Below are positions 1-6,839 of a stretch of 8,345 nucleotides of DNA, piece by piece (positions within the stretch are counted from its first letter, which is position 1; the number at the start of each line of letters is the position of its first letter). The position numbers and the translations under genes were made by a program. Origin of the DNA: Bordetella parapertussis (GTDB lineage: Bacteria > Pseudomonadota > Gammaproteobacteria > Burkholderiales > SG8-41); assembly GCA_945870465.1 (NCBI GenBank), contig CAMBSS010000176.1, positions 1 to 8,345 of the forward strand, written 5' to 3'. A model generated the notes under the pieces. The model worked only from the letters and a program-made list of their open reading frames with translations, made no database searches and was not told where the DNA came from.

Positions 1-527
1 CAGAAAGTATTGGCCAGCACCAGGACCCACGCGAGCGGCACCACCTGTTGTTGATGCGCGGCGAACGCCATCGGGATGCCGAAGCCGAACGCCACGCCGA
101 GCCACGCCTGCGGCAGCCAGAACACGCGCTTCAGAAACGGATAAATCACCGCGAGCGCCAACGCGATCATCGACAGCTTGACGACCAGCCAGTTCAGCTG
201 CAGCACCAGCAGGAAGGACAGCAGGACGAGGATGCCGGCCAGCAGCAAGGCCTCCTGCGGGGAAATCAACCGCGCGGCAAGCGGCCGGTCTTTGGTGCGC
301 TCGACGTGGCGATCGAAATCGCGGTCGGCAAAATCGTTGATGACGCAGCCGGCCGAGCGCATCAGCACCACGCCCAGCACGAAAATGACCGCAACCACGG
401 GGTTGGGCGAGCCGAGCGACGACAGCCACAGTCCCCACAGCGTCGGCCACAGCAGCAGCAATATGCCGATCGGCTTGTCGAGCCGCATCAGCTTTTCGTA
501 GATGTCGAGTCGCTCTTTGAGTTTCAT
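1..527 (-). CDS. ubiA: 4-hydroxybenzoate polyprenyltransferase UbiA (N-terminal part, runs off left edge)
   Basis: This is the first 175 codons of a membrane prenyltransferase that attaches the polyprenyl tail to 4-hydroxybenzoate in ubiquinone synthesis. The gene has no stop before the left edge; family members are about 290 residues long, so roughly 60 percent is present. Residues 64-72 read NDFADRDFD, the first Mg-diphosphate-binding motif NDxxDxxxD, followed by [10 protein letters not shown] (75-84), a typical UbiA sequence. Hydrophobic stretches at about 20-38, 44-62, 93-110, 114-130 and 140-157 fit membrane helices. The second Asp-rich motif would lie beyond the edge. The ATG overlaps the ubiC stop codon as ATGA, and no Shine-Dalgarno sequence is evident, so translation is probably coupled to ubiC. 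The family assignment is firm; the tail length used is not visible. Confidence 0.96.
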   Translation of the reverse strand, partial: MKLKERLDIYEKLMRLDKPIGILLLLWPTLWGLWLSSLGSPNPVVAVIFVLGVVLMRSAGCVINDFADRDFDRHVERTKDRPLAARLISPQEALLLAGILVLLSFLLVLQLNWLVVKLSMIALALAVIYPFLKRVFWLPQAWLGVAFGFGIPMAFAAHQQQVVPLAWVLVLANTF

Positions 528-1087
528 GGCGCTAGCGCAAGGATAGCGGGAAGAAACACTTCCGTCACGAGCAATGGCGAACCGGCTAAAACGAATAACG
601 AGCGCCGCGCCCACAACGATACGGGCGGCTCGTCAACGAGGCTTTGCGCCCGCTGGTACAGCGCGTGGCTACGGTTGAGCTGGCGAAAGCGCAGCGGAAA
701 ACGCCTGATTCGCGGGTCGGTAAATAACGCCGCACCGAGCGGCCGCGTGCCTAACCCCGACAGCATGCGCCACGCTCCTTTCAAAGCGCGCGGCGCGACC
801 ACCGAATGCGCGAATACCAGCGGTTGGCGTCCGCAATTGAGGCTGATTTCCCGCACCATGCAGTCCGCGTCCGCGCGCACTCCGATGACGGCGCGTTCGT
901 CGCGCCGCGCCGCAGCCAGACGCTGCGACAACACGTCGAGCCGGAAATTTTCACAGCGCAATTGGATGCGGCACGTCAGCGAGCCGCGATCCAACAGCCA
1001 TCGCCGCAAACGGACATCCCCGCAGGCGGGCAACGGGTGCCACAAAGTATCGGTTATTTTCATGCAATATCGGTTTCCCGCCGTCAT
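524..1087 (-). CDS. ubiC: chorismate--pyruvate lyase UbiC
   Basis: UbiC is a cytosolic enzyme that splits chorismate into 4-hydroxybenzoate and pyruvate, the first committed step of ubiquinone synthesis and the supplier of the UbiA substrate encoded next. In the 187-residue reading, VREISL (78-83) carries the Arg matching E. coli Arg76, GTRPLG (113-118) matches the GxxPLG loop, and SLWARRSLF (157-165) and TEVFLP (175-180) match the family C-terminus, with Glu176 as the catalytic Glu155 equivalent. The start is uncertain. The ATG at 1087 has AGGCGA a few bases upstream, while the ATG at 1063 (Met9) has a more distant GGGAAA and gives an N-terminus nearer the usual family length. It lies 36 bases after recG and overlaps ubiA by four bases. 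Function is confident; the exact start is not. Confidence 0.94.
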   Translation of the reverse strand: MTAGNRYCMKITDTLWHPLPACGDVRLRRWLLDRGSLTCRIQLRCENFRLDVLSQRLAAARRDERAVIGVRADADCMVREISLNCGRQPLVFAHSVVAPRALKGAWRMLSGLGTRPLGAALFTDPRIRRFPLRFRQLNRSHALYQRAQSLVDEPPVSLWARRSLFVLAGSPLLVTEVFLPAILALAP

Positions 1088-1101
1088 TATCGCCTACGCA
1101 A

Positions 1102-1132
1102 CGCGTTTGTCCGTCACGGACATCTAAACGCG
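1102..1132 (-). other. intercistronic hairpin over the recG stop codon
   Basis: CGCGTTT (1102-1108) pairs with AAACGCG (1126-1132). Directly inside, GTCCGT (1109-1114) pairs with ACGGAC (1116-1121), giving a 13-bp interrupted stem with a four-base bulge at 1122-1125. In practice the tight one-base tip would open slightly. The recG stop TAG (1126-1124) lies within it, and ubiC starts 15 to 39 bases downstream. No T-run follows on the minus strand, so it does not look like an intrinsic terminator. It could be an mRNA processing or stability element, or could slow ribosomes; this is inference. Confidence 0.5.
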
Positions 1133-3229
1133 CAGATATTGCTGTTTGCCACCCAGCCAGCGCTGCAGATGCCGCTCGGCGACGGCCGGCTGATCGCGCA
1201 GCAAATCAAGTGAGGTACGGCGCGCGGCATCGAGCAAATCCACATCGGCATCGAGATCGGCAAAGCGCAGCATCGGCACGCCGCTCTGGCGCGCTCCCAG
1301 CAATTCTCCCGGACCGCGCACGCGCAGATCGTGCTGCGCAATTTCAAAACCGTCGTTGCTTTCGAAAATGATTTTCAGCCGCTCACGCGCGAGTTGCGAT
1401 AGCGGTTGCTGAAAAAGCAGGATGCAGGTGCTGGCACCCGCGCCGCGGCCCACCCGGCCGCGCAACTGGTGTAATTGCGCGAGCCCCATGCGCTCGGCAT
1501 TTTCTATCACCATCAGGGTTGCGTTCGGCACGTCGACGCCGACTTCGATGACCGTGGTTGCGACCAACAGCTGCAACTGGCCGTTCTTGAACGCCTGCAT
1601 CACCGCCTGCTTTTCCGCCGCGGCGAGCCGGCCGTAGACCAGGCCTACTTTCAGCTCGGGAAAGGTCGCCTCCAGCCGCGCATGCGTATCGAGCGCCGTT
1701 TGCAACTGCAGCACCTCCGACTCTTCGACCAGCGGGCACACCCAGTACGCCTGGCTGCCGGCGACGCACGCATCGCGTATGCGCTGGATCACCTCGTCGC
1801 GCCGCGTATCGGCGACCAGGCGCGTTGCGATCGCGGTGCGGCCAGGCGGCATTTCATCGATGACCGAGACGTCGAGATCGGCGTAATAACTCATGGCGAG
1901 CGTGCGCGGTATAGGGGTGGCGCTCATCATCAACTGATGTGGCTGCGCCGTGGTGCCTTCGCGGGCGCCTTTCAAGCGCAGCGCCAGACGCTGGCGCACG
2001 CCGAAACGATGCTGCTCGTCGACGATCGCAAGACCCAGCTTGCTGAACTCGACATCGTCCTGAAAGAGCGCGTGGGTTCCGATCGCGATCTGCGCTTCGC
2101 CTGATACGATCTCGCCCAACACTACGCGTTTCTGCTTCGCCTTCAGATTGCCGCTAAGCCACACGACCTTGATACCGAGGTCGCTCAACCAGCCGGTGAA
2201 TTTGTTGTAGTGCTGCTCGCCGAGGATTTCGGTCGGCGCCATGATCGCCACCTGATAGCCGTTTTCCAATGCTTGCAGCGCGGCAAGTGCCGCTACCACC
2301 GTTTTCCCGCTGCCGACGTCGCCCTGCAACAGGCGCTGCATCGGATGCGGCCGCGCGAGATCGCGGCGGATTTCGTCTGCCACCTTCAACTGCGCGCGCG
2401 TCAGCTTGAAGGGCAATTGCTCAAGCAGGACGGTGGTGAGTTTTTGTTGCGCCGGCAGCGCGGGCGCGCTGACGGTTTTACGGTGGTCGTAATGTATGCG
2501 CATCGACAACTGCTGCGCGAGCAATTCATCGAACTTGACGCGGCGCCACGCCGGGTGCGTGCGGTTCTGCAACGCGCCCTGCGCCGTGGCAGGCGGCGGA
2601 TGATGCAGAAAGCTGACGCTTTCGCGGAATCCGGGCAACCTCAATTCTTCGAGCAGCGCCGCTGGCAAGGTGTCGGAAAGGTCACTGGCGGCGAGCGCGT
2701 CGCGCGCCAGGCGCTGCAGGTTGGCCTGGCTCAGGCCCGCCGTGGTCGGATACACCGGCGTCAGGGTTTGCGCGATCGGCGTATCTGCGTTCACCACGCG
2801 ATACTTCGGGTGCACCATCTCTGCGCCGAAAAATCCCTGGCGAATTTCCCCGAACAGGCGCACGCGCGTGCCGGGTGCCAGCTGCTTCACCTGGCTGCCG
2901 TAAAAATTGAGAAAACGCATGGCCAGCACGCCCGACTCGTCTTCGACCGTACACACCAGCTGGCGCTTGGGCCGGTACTTGATCGCATTGTCGGTGACGA
3001 CTCCCTCGACCAGTGCGGGCGCGCCCTCGGGCGCTGCGCTGATGCGATGAAGCTTCGTTTCATCGTCGTAGCGCATGGGCAGGTGCAGCACGAGATCGAA
3101 CTCGCATTGTATGCCCAGCTTGGCGAAAGCGGCGAGGATGACTTTGCCATACTTCGCGAGCGACGCGTGCGTGACAGGCGCGGGATCGCGGCGCTTCGGT
3201 TTGGCCTTTTGCGCCGCCTTGCGCTTCAC
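1124..3229 (-). CDS. recG: ATP-dependent DNA helicase RecG
   Basis: RecG is a monomeric superfamily 2 helicase that remodels stalled replication forks and branch-migrates Holliday junctions and R-loops. At 701 residues it is close to the E. coli length (693). The N-terminal third holds the wedge domain with an OB-fold, including the stretch LVEGVV near 73-78 and EDESGVLAMRFLNF at 96-109. The motor follows: Walker A GDVGSGKT (303-310), motif II DEQH (404-407), motif III MSATPIPRT (435-443), motif V ATTVIEVGVDVPNA (557-570) and motif VI QLRGRVGR (588-595). The C-terminal part has DLRVRGPGELLGARQSG (634-650), characteristic of RecG. The start is GTG, with GAGG eight bases upstream overlapping the stop of the preceding small ORF, which suggests translational coupling. 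No key residue is missing. Confidence 0.98.
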   Translation of the reverse strand: MKRKAAQKAKPKRRDPAPVTHASLAKYGKVILAAFAKLGIQCEFDLVLHLPMRYDDETKLHRISAAPEGAPALVEGVVTDNAIKYRPKRQLVCTVEDESGVLAMRFLNFYGSQVKQLAPGTRVRLFGEIRQGFFGAEMVHPKYRVVNADTPIAQTLTPVYPTTAGLSQANLQRLARDALAASDLSDTLPAALLEELRLPGFRESVSFLHHPPPATAQGALQNRTHPAWRRVKFDELLAQQLSMRIHYDHRKTVSAPALPAQQKLTTVLLEQLPFKLTRAQLKVADEIRRDLARPHPMQRLLQGDVGSGKTVVAALAALQALENGYQVAIMAPTEILGEQHYNKFTGWLSDLGIKVVWLSGNLKAKQKRVVLGEIVSGEAQIAIGTHALFQDDVEFSKLGLAIVDEQHRFGVRQRLALRLKGAREGTTAQPHQLMMSATPIPRTLAMSYYADLDVSVIDEMPPGRTAIATRLVADTRRDEVIQRIRDACVAGSQAYWVCPLVEESEVLQLQTALDTHARLEATFPELKVGLVYGRLAAAEKQAVMQAFKNGQLQLLVATTVIEVGVDVPNATLMVIENAERMGLAQLHQLRGRVGRGAGASTCILLFQQPLSQLARERLKIIFESNDGFEIAQHDLRVRGPGELLGARQSGVPMLRFADLDADVDLLDAARRTSLDLLRDQPAVAERHLQRWLGGKQQYLRV

Positions 3230-3239
3230 GCCGCCGGCC

Positions 3240-3392
3240 TCATGCCAGATTCATATGGGCATCGACAAATCGCGCGGCCAGCGTATCGCGTCCGTCCGGA
3301 TTGAACAGGCCCATGCCGCTGCCCCAGCGTATCGCCGGCGAACAAGTGCCTGTCGCCTGCAGCGCTTGCGCAATGTGAATCGCCTGTTTCAT
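3240..3392 (-). CDS. small protein of unknown function, 50 residues, upstream of recG
   Basis: I do not recognise this protein. It is an ATG-started ORF of 50 codons ending in TGA, beginning MKQAIHIAQALQATGTCSPA and ending in AARFVDAHMNLA. The first 13 residues could form an amphipathic helix. The middle (residues 21-34) is rich in Gly and aromatic residues, with WGSGMGLF followed by NPDG, and has one cysteine at 17. No signal peptide or membrane segment is apparent. Coding potential is supported by a good Shine-Dalgarno sequence, GGAGA at 3397-3401, four bases before the ATG, and by placement: it ends 10 bases before the recG start, and its stop overlaps the GAGG that would serve recG. It could be a genuine small protein or a leader peptide that sets recG translation. 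Confidence 0.6.
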   Translation of the reverse strand: MKQAIHIAQALQATGTCSPAIRWGSGMGLFNPDGRDTLAARFVDAHMNLA

Positions 3393-3403
3393 CGTTTCTC
3401 CAA

Positions 3404-3433
3404 TTGGTTAGGGACGTGGAACTGCGCTATGAT
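3404..3433 (+). promoter_or_regulatory. candidate sigma-70 promoter for the permease gene
   Basis: TTGGTT (3404-3409) and TATGAT (3428-3433) are 18 bases apart. The -10 matches consensus at 5 of 6 positions, the -35 at only 3 of 6. Transcription would begin near 3440, leaving a leader of about 170 bases before the ATG at 3613. The -10 overlaps the candidate -10 of the opposite promoter by five bases. Confidence 0.4.
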
Positions 3434-3457
3434 GAAGCCTGCACGGTCGGAATTCAA
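3429..3457 (-). promoter_or_regulatory. candidate sigma-70 promoter for the small ORF-recG-ubiC-ubiA operon
   Basis: On the minus strand, TTGAAT (3457-3452) and CATCAT (3434-3429) are separated by 17 bases. Each matches the sigma-70 consensus at 4 of 6 positions. The -10 box lies 36 bases before the start codon at 3392, a reasonable distance. It is a weak match found by eye, and its position between divergent genes is the main support. Confidence 0.35.
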
Positions 3458-3573
3458 TCGCCGCCGCCGCACACTTTCCCCATCCCCGCGCGTGAATCCC
3501 GCTGCCCTCACCCATTTCGAACGCCTGCTCGCGGCGAACCGCGACGGTGCCGTACTGCATTTAACCAAACACT

Positions 3574-3605
3574 GCGCTGGACAACGCAGGCAGACGGTTC
3601 AGCGC
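3574..3605 (+). promoter_or_regulatory. hairpin just upstream of the permease start codon
   Basis: GCGCTGGAC (3574-3582) can pair with GTTCAGCGC (3597-3605), a 9-bp stem with one G-U pair and a 14-base loop. It ends seven bases before the ATG at 3613, where a Shine-Dalgarno sequence would normally sit; none is seen there. The only purine-rich candidate, AGGCAG at 3588-3593, lies in the loop. The hairpin could restrict ribosome access or present the loop motif. The pairing is visible; the role is inference. Confidence 0.35.
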
Positions 3606-3612
3606 CTCCCGC

Positions 3613-5583
3613 ATGGCTGAAACCAGAACCCTGCGCCGCCTGATTACCGGCGCGCCGCTGGATCCCCTCGATTCCGCCACCCGCAAGAACGTCGCGCTGG
3701 TTGCTTTTTTTGCGTGGGTCGGACTTGGCGCCGACGGTCTCTCATCTTCCTGCTACGGTCCCGAGGAAGCTTACCTCGCGCTCGGCAGCCACACGCATTT
3801 CGGGCTTTATCTCGCGGCGGCGATCGCCATCACCGTGTTCATCATTTCGCTTGCCTACAACCAGGTCATCGAACTGTTTCCGAACGGCGGCGGCGGTTAC
3901 AAGGTGGCGACCAATCTGCTCGGCCCGCATGCGGGACTCGTCTCCGGTGCCGCGCTCATCGTCGACTACGTGCTCACTATCGCGATTTCCATTGCCAGCG
4001 GCACCGACGCGCTGTTCAGCCTGCTGCCCTTGGGCTGGCATGGCTACAAGATCGGGATCGGGATTGGCGCCATTATCGCGCTGGTCGCCCTCAATCTGCG
4101 CGGCATGAAGGAAGCGATCAAATTTTTGCTGCCGATCTTTGTCGGCTTCGTGATCGTGCACGTGTTTCTGATCACTTACGGCATCTACGCGCACGCCGAC
4201 CGTCTGCCGGCGCTCATTCCCGACACGCTCAACGAGACGGCGGGCCTCGCGCGTGATACCAGCTGGATTTTCGTGGTTTCGATAATCCTGCTTGCGTACT
4301 CACAGGGCGGCGGCACTTACACCGGCCTCGAAGCCGTTTCGAACAACGTCAATACGCTCGCCGAGCCGCGGGTTGCGACCGGCAAATGGACCATGTTCTA
4401 CATGGCGACCTCGCTCGCCTTCACCGCCGGCGGCATCATGTTGCTCTACCTGTTGTGGGACGCCACGCACAGCCCGGGACAAACGCTCAACGCCGTGGTA
4501 TTCAAATCCATCATCGATCACCTCGATTTCGGCGGCCCGGCAATCAATGGCGCCGCTCTGATCGGTGTACTCGTGCTCGAGGCCGGACTGCTTTTCGTCG
4601 CCGCCAATACGGGATTTCTCGGCGGTCCCGCGGTACTTTCGAACATGGCGGCCGATTCGTGGGTGCCGCGCCAGTTTCGCCAGTTGTCCAACCGGCTGGT
4701 CACGCAGAACGGAATCGTGTTGATGGGCGCGGCCGCGCTGGCAGTTCTGGTATGGAGCGGCGGCAGCGTCACCCTGCTGGTGGTGCTCTACAGCATCAAC
4801 GTGTTTCTCACGTTTTCGATTTCATTGTTCGGCCTGTGCGTCTACTGGGTGAAAAACCGGCGCGTGGCGAAAAAATGGCTGTGGCGCTTCCTGCTGTCGG
4901 CAGCGGGTCTCGTGGTGACCAGCGGCATTCTGACAATACTCGTTTTCGAAAAATTCGGCACCGGCGGCTGGGTCACGATTCTTATCACTGGCGGCGTCGT
5001 CGCCGTCTGCCTGGCGATCCGCTGGCATTACAGCGCGACGCGCGAGCAACTGCGCGAGATCGACAAGCTCTTTTCGGGACAGCCGATGCAGCAGGATGCG
5101 GCCAATCCGCCGGCGCTCGACCCGCAACTGCCGACCGCGGTGTTTTTCGTCGGCAAGAACCGCGGCGTCAGCATGCACGCGCTGTTGTGGGTGCAGCGGC
5201 TGTTTCACGGGCATTTCAAAAATTTTATTTTCCTCAGCGTAGGCGAAGTCGACGCCCAGAGCTACGACGGGCAGGGCGCGCTGCGCACGCTGCGCTATGA
5301 AATCGAAAACTCGCTGCGCTACTACGTCAATTTCTGCCACAGCCACGGGCTCGCCGCCAAGTCCTGTCTCGCGTTCGGCACCGACCCGGTGGAAGAGTTG
5401 ATCAAGCTGTCCGACCAGGCAAGCCGGGAATTTCCCAACAGCGTGTGTTTCGCCAGCAAGCTGATTTTTGCGAGCGAATCTTTTTTCACGCGCTGGCTGC
5501 ATAACCAGACCGCTCTCGCCATCCAGCAACGGCTGCACATCATTGGACAGCAGATGGTGATACTGCCGATGAAAGTCGCGTAA
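3613..5583 (+). CDS. APC/KUP-superfamily permease, KimA-like, probable potassium-proton symporter
   Basis: This 656-residue inner-membrane transporter has about 12 hydrophobic segments (roughly 27-47, 64-86, 107-135, 146-162, 169-191, 217-232, 259-283, 311-335, 366-382, 385-412, 424-445, 452-469), then a soluble C-terminal domain of about 180 residues. Family signatures are GLGADGLSSSCYGPEEA (37-53), PNGGGGYKVATNLLGP (90-105) and the TYTGLEAVSNN stretch (235-245). Asp41, Tyr48, Asp118, Tyr119, Thr122, Thr237, Glu240 and Tyr393 line up with the residues I recall as coordinating potassium in Bacillus KimA, with the same local spacing. The C-terminal part (506-656) looks like an alpha/beta, UspA-like domain. 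The ATG is the first possible start after an in-frame TAA at 3562-3564. An amino-acid permease role cannot be excluded. It stands alone on the plus strand between two minus-strand operons. Confidence 0.85.
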   Translation: MAETRTLRRLITGAPLDPLDSATRKNVALVAFFAWVGLGADGLSSSCYGPEEAYLALGSHTHFGLYLAAAIAITVFIISLAYNQVIELFPNGGGGYKVATNLLGPHAGLVSGAALIVDYVLTIAISIASGTDALFSLLPLGWHGYKIGIGIGAIIALVALNLRGMKEAIKFLLPIFVGFVIVHVFLITYGIYAHADRLPALIPDTLNETAGLARDTSWIFVVSIILLAYSQGGGTYTGLEAVSNNVNTLAEPRVATGKWTMFYMATSLAFTAGGIMLLYLLWDATHSPGQTLNAVVFKSIIDHLDFGGPAINGAALIGVLVLEAGLLFVAANTGFLGGPAVLSNMAADSWVPRQFRQLSNRLVTQNGIVLMGAAALAVLVWSGGSVTLLVVLYSINVFLTFSISLFGLCVYWVKNRRVAKKWLWRFLLSAAGLVVTSGILTILVFEKFGTGGWVTILITGGVVAVCLAIRWHYSATREQLREIDKLFSGQPMQQDAANPPALDPQLPTAVFFVGKNRGVSMHALLWVQRLFHGHFKNFIFLSVGEVDAQSYDGQGALRTLRYEIENSLRYYVNFCHSHGLAAKSCLAFGTDPVEELIKLSDQASREFPNSVCFASKLIFASESFFTRWLHNQTALAIQQRLHIIGQQMVILPMKVA

Positions 5584-5613
5584 ACCTCGACTGCACGGCG
5601 GCTGGTTTACGTG
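5577..5613 (+). other. hairpin overlapping the permease stop codon
   Basis: CGTAAACC (5579-5586) pairs perfectly with GGTTTACG (5604-5611) around a 17-base loop; a G-U and a C-G pair could extend the base to 5577 and 5613. The permease TAA (5581-5583) lies in the left arm. Only one base separates it from the much longer hairpin to its right. It has no T-run and is probably part of the 3' end structure of the permease mRNA. Confidence 0.4.
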
Positions 5614-5660
5614 CGCGAGTACGAGCGGACAACGCTGCGCTGTTGCCGCTCAACTCGCGC
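5613..5660. terminator. long hairpin between convergent genes, probable bidirectional terminator or 3' end stabiliser
   Basis: Three nested perfect arms can pair: GCGCGAGT (5613-5620) with ACTCGCGC (5653-5660), GAGCGG (5623-5628) with CCGCTC (5646-5651), and CAAC (5630-5633) with GTTG (5642-5645). That makes an 18-bp stem with bulges of one or two bases and an 8-base loop. It lies between the permease stop (5583) and the dehydrogenase stop (5673), so it would form at the 3' end of transcripts from both sides. Neither side carries a T-run, so it is not a textbook intrinsic terminator. It may block 3' exonucleases after Rho-dependent ends. Confidence 0.5.
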
Positions 5661-5672
5661 GGGTGGCAGGTC

Positions 5673-6827
5673 TCAGGACGGGAGTTTTAAGACGTACTTG
5701 GCGAGGATGTTGCGCTGAACTTCACTGGAGCCGCCGTAGATCGTGCCCGGCCGCGCATAGTAAAACGGGCTCAGCAAATCGACTTTGGCGCCATCCACCG
5801 TATGCTCGCCCGGCATGGCGCCGTATTCCTGCCCGGTTTCCAGCAACAAGTCGGTCAGTCGCTGCCACGATTCCATCGCCCAGATCTTGAGCATGGACAC
5901 TTCCTGCCCGAGTTCCTCGCCGCGCTTCACGATCTCGACATAACGCGCATACAAGGACCCGAGGTCGTCGAGGTCCAGCTTGAGCGCGGTGAATTTGTCG
6001 GCGAAGCCCGGATCATCGAACAGGCCTTTGGCGCGCGCCAGTTGCTCAAGCCGTTTCAACGCGTACTGCGGCCGGCGCGGGCTGCCGATGTTGATACGCT
6101 CGAACGACAACAGCGCTTTGGCGACCGTCCAGCCTTTGTTGAGCCCGCCGACCAGGTTGGCTTGCGGCACGCGCACGTTTTCGAAAAAGACTTCGCAGAA
6201 TTCTTCGTGGCCGGCGATATTGCGGATCGGCCGTATGGTGATGCCCGGCGCTTTCGCGTCGATCAGTAAAAAGCTGATGCCCTCCTGCTTCTTGCCTTCC
6301 TTGCTGGTGCGCACCAGCGTATAGAGGTGCGTCGAGTCGTGCGCTAGCGTGGTCCAGATCTTCTGGCCATTGACGATGAAATCAGTGCCATCGGGCACCG
6401 CGGAAGTCGCAAGACTCGCCAGGTCGGAACCGGCGTTGGGCTCCGAATAGCCCTGCCCCCAGATGTGTTCGCCCGACAGGATTTTCGGCAGATAATATTT
6501 TTTCTGCTCGGTGCTGCCGTATTTCATGATGATGGGGCCGACCTGCACGATGCCGTGGTCGGGCACGCGGGTGACCCCGTACTGCTCCTGCTCTTCGAGC
6601 AGTATGAGCATCTTGCCGGTGTCCAGCCCCATGCCGCCGTATTCGCGCGGCCAGCTGGGCGCGACCCAGCCATGGGTATACAGAATCGAGTACCACTCCA
6701 TCATCTCCGCGAGCCGCGCGCGCCGCAGGATGAACCGCAGGTGCGACGGGTAGTGTTGAGCAAAGAATTCGCGCGCCTTGGCGCGAAACTCGTCGTCGCT
6801 GAGCGAACTGAAATCAGGTGGCGTCAT
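5673..6827 (-). CDS. acyl-CoA dehydrogenase, PimC-like large subunit
   Basis: This 384-residue flavoprotein of the acyl-CoA dehydrogenase family introduces a trans-2 double bond into an acyl-CoA, using FAD and passing electrons to ETF. WPREYGGMGLD (59-69), GQGYSEPNAGSDLASL (124-139) and VNGQKIWTT (152-160) are the N-terminal and FAD/substrate-binding signatures. The late-family position that holds Glu376 in medium-chain enzymes reads IYGGSSEVQRN (363-373), with Gly instead of Glu. Glu243 in SFER, however, sits where isovaleryl-CoA dehydrogenase has its catalytic Glu254. The overall pattern resembles the large subunit of pimeloyl-CoA dehydrogenase and steroid-side-chain enzymes. The gene lies 12 bases after the partner dehydrogenase, without an obvious Shine-Dalgarno sequence. 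The family is certain; the substrate is unknown. Confidence 0.93.
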   Translation of the reverse strand: MTPPDFSSLSDDEFRAKAREFFAQHYPSHLRFILRRARLAEMMEWYSILYTHGWVAPSWPREYGGMGLDTGKMLILLEEQEQYGVTRVPDHGIVQVGPIIMKYGSTEQKKYYLPKILSGEHIWGQGYSEPNAGSDLASLATSAVPDGTDFIVNGQKIWTTLAHDSTHLYTLVRTSKEGKKQEGISFLLIDAKAPGITIRPIRNIAGHEEFCEVFFENVRVPQANLVGGLNKGWTVAKALLSFERINIGSPRRPQYALKRLEQLARAKGLFDDPGFADKFTALKLDLDDLGSLYARYVEIVKRGEELGQEVSMLKIWAMESWQRLTDLLLETGQEYGAMPGEHTVDGAKVDLLSPFYYARPGTIYGGSSEVQRNILAKYVLKLPS

Positions 6828-6839
6828 GGCGCTTGGCGG

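Noticed and set aside
48..1127. A 359-codon open frame on the plus strand opposite ubiA and ubiC
   Set aside because: Both minus-strand genes carry their catalytic motifs, and the plus-strand product is low-complexity Arg/Gln/His-rich sequence.
2210..3304. A 364-codon open frame on the plus strand opposite recG
   Set aside because: It is antisense to unmistakable RecG motifs, with a biased Arg/Gln/His-rich composition; a shadow frame.
3492..3620. A possible 42-codon GTG-started leader ORF overlapping the permease start, reading VNPAALTHFERLLAANRDGA onward
   Set aside because: It ends by overlapping the permease ATG, which would suit coupling, but there is no ribosome site before the GTG and no recognisable similarity, so it is too weak to list as a gene.
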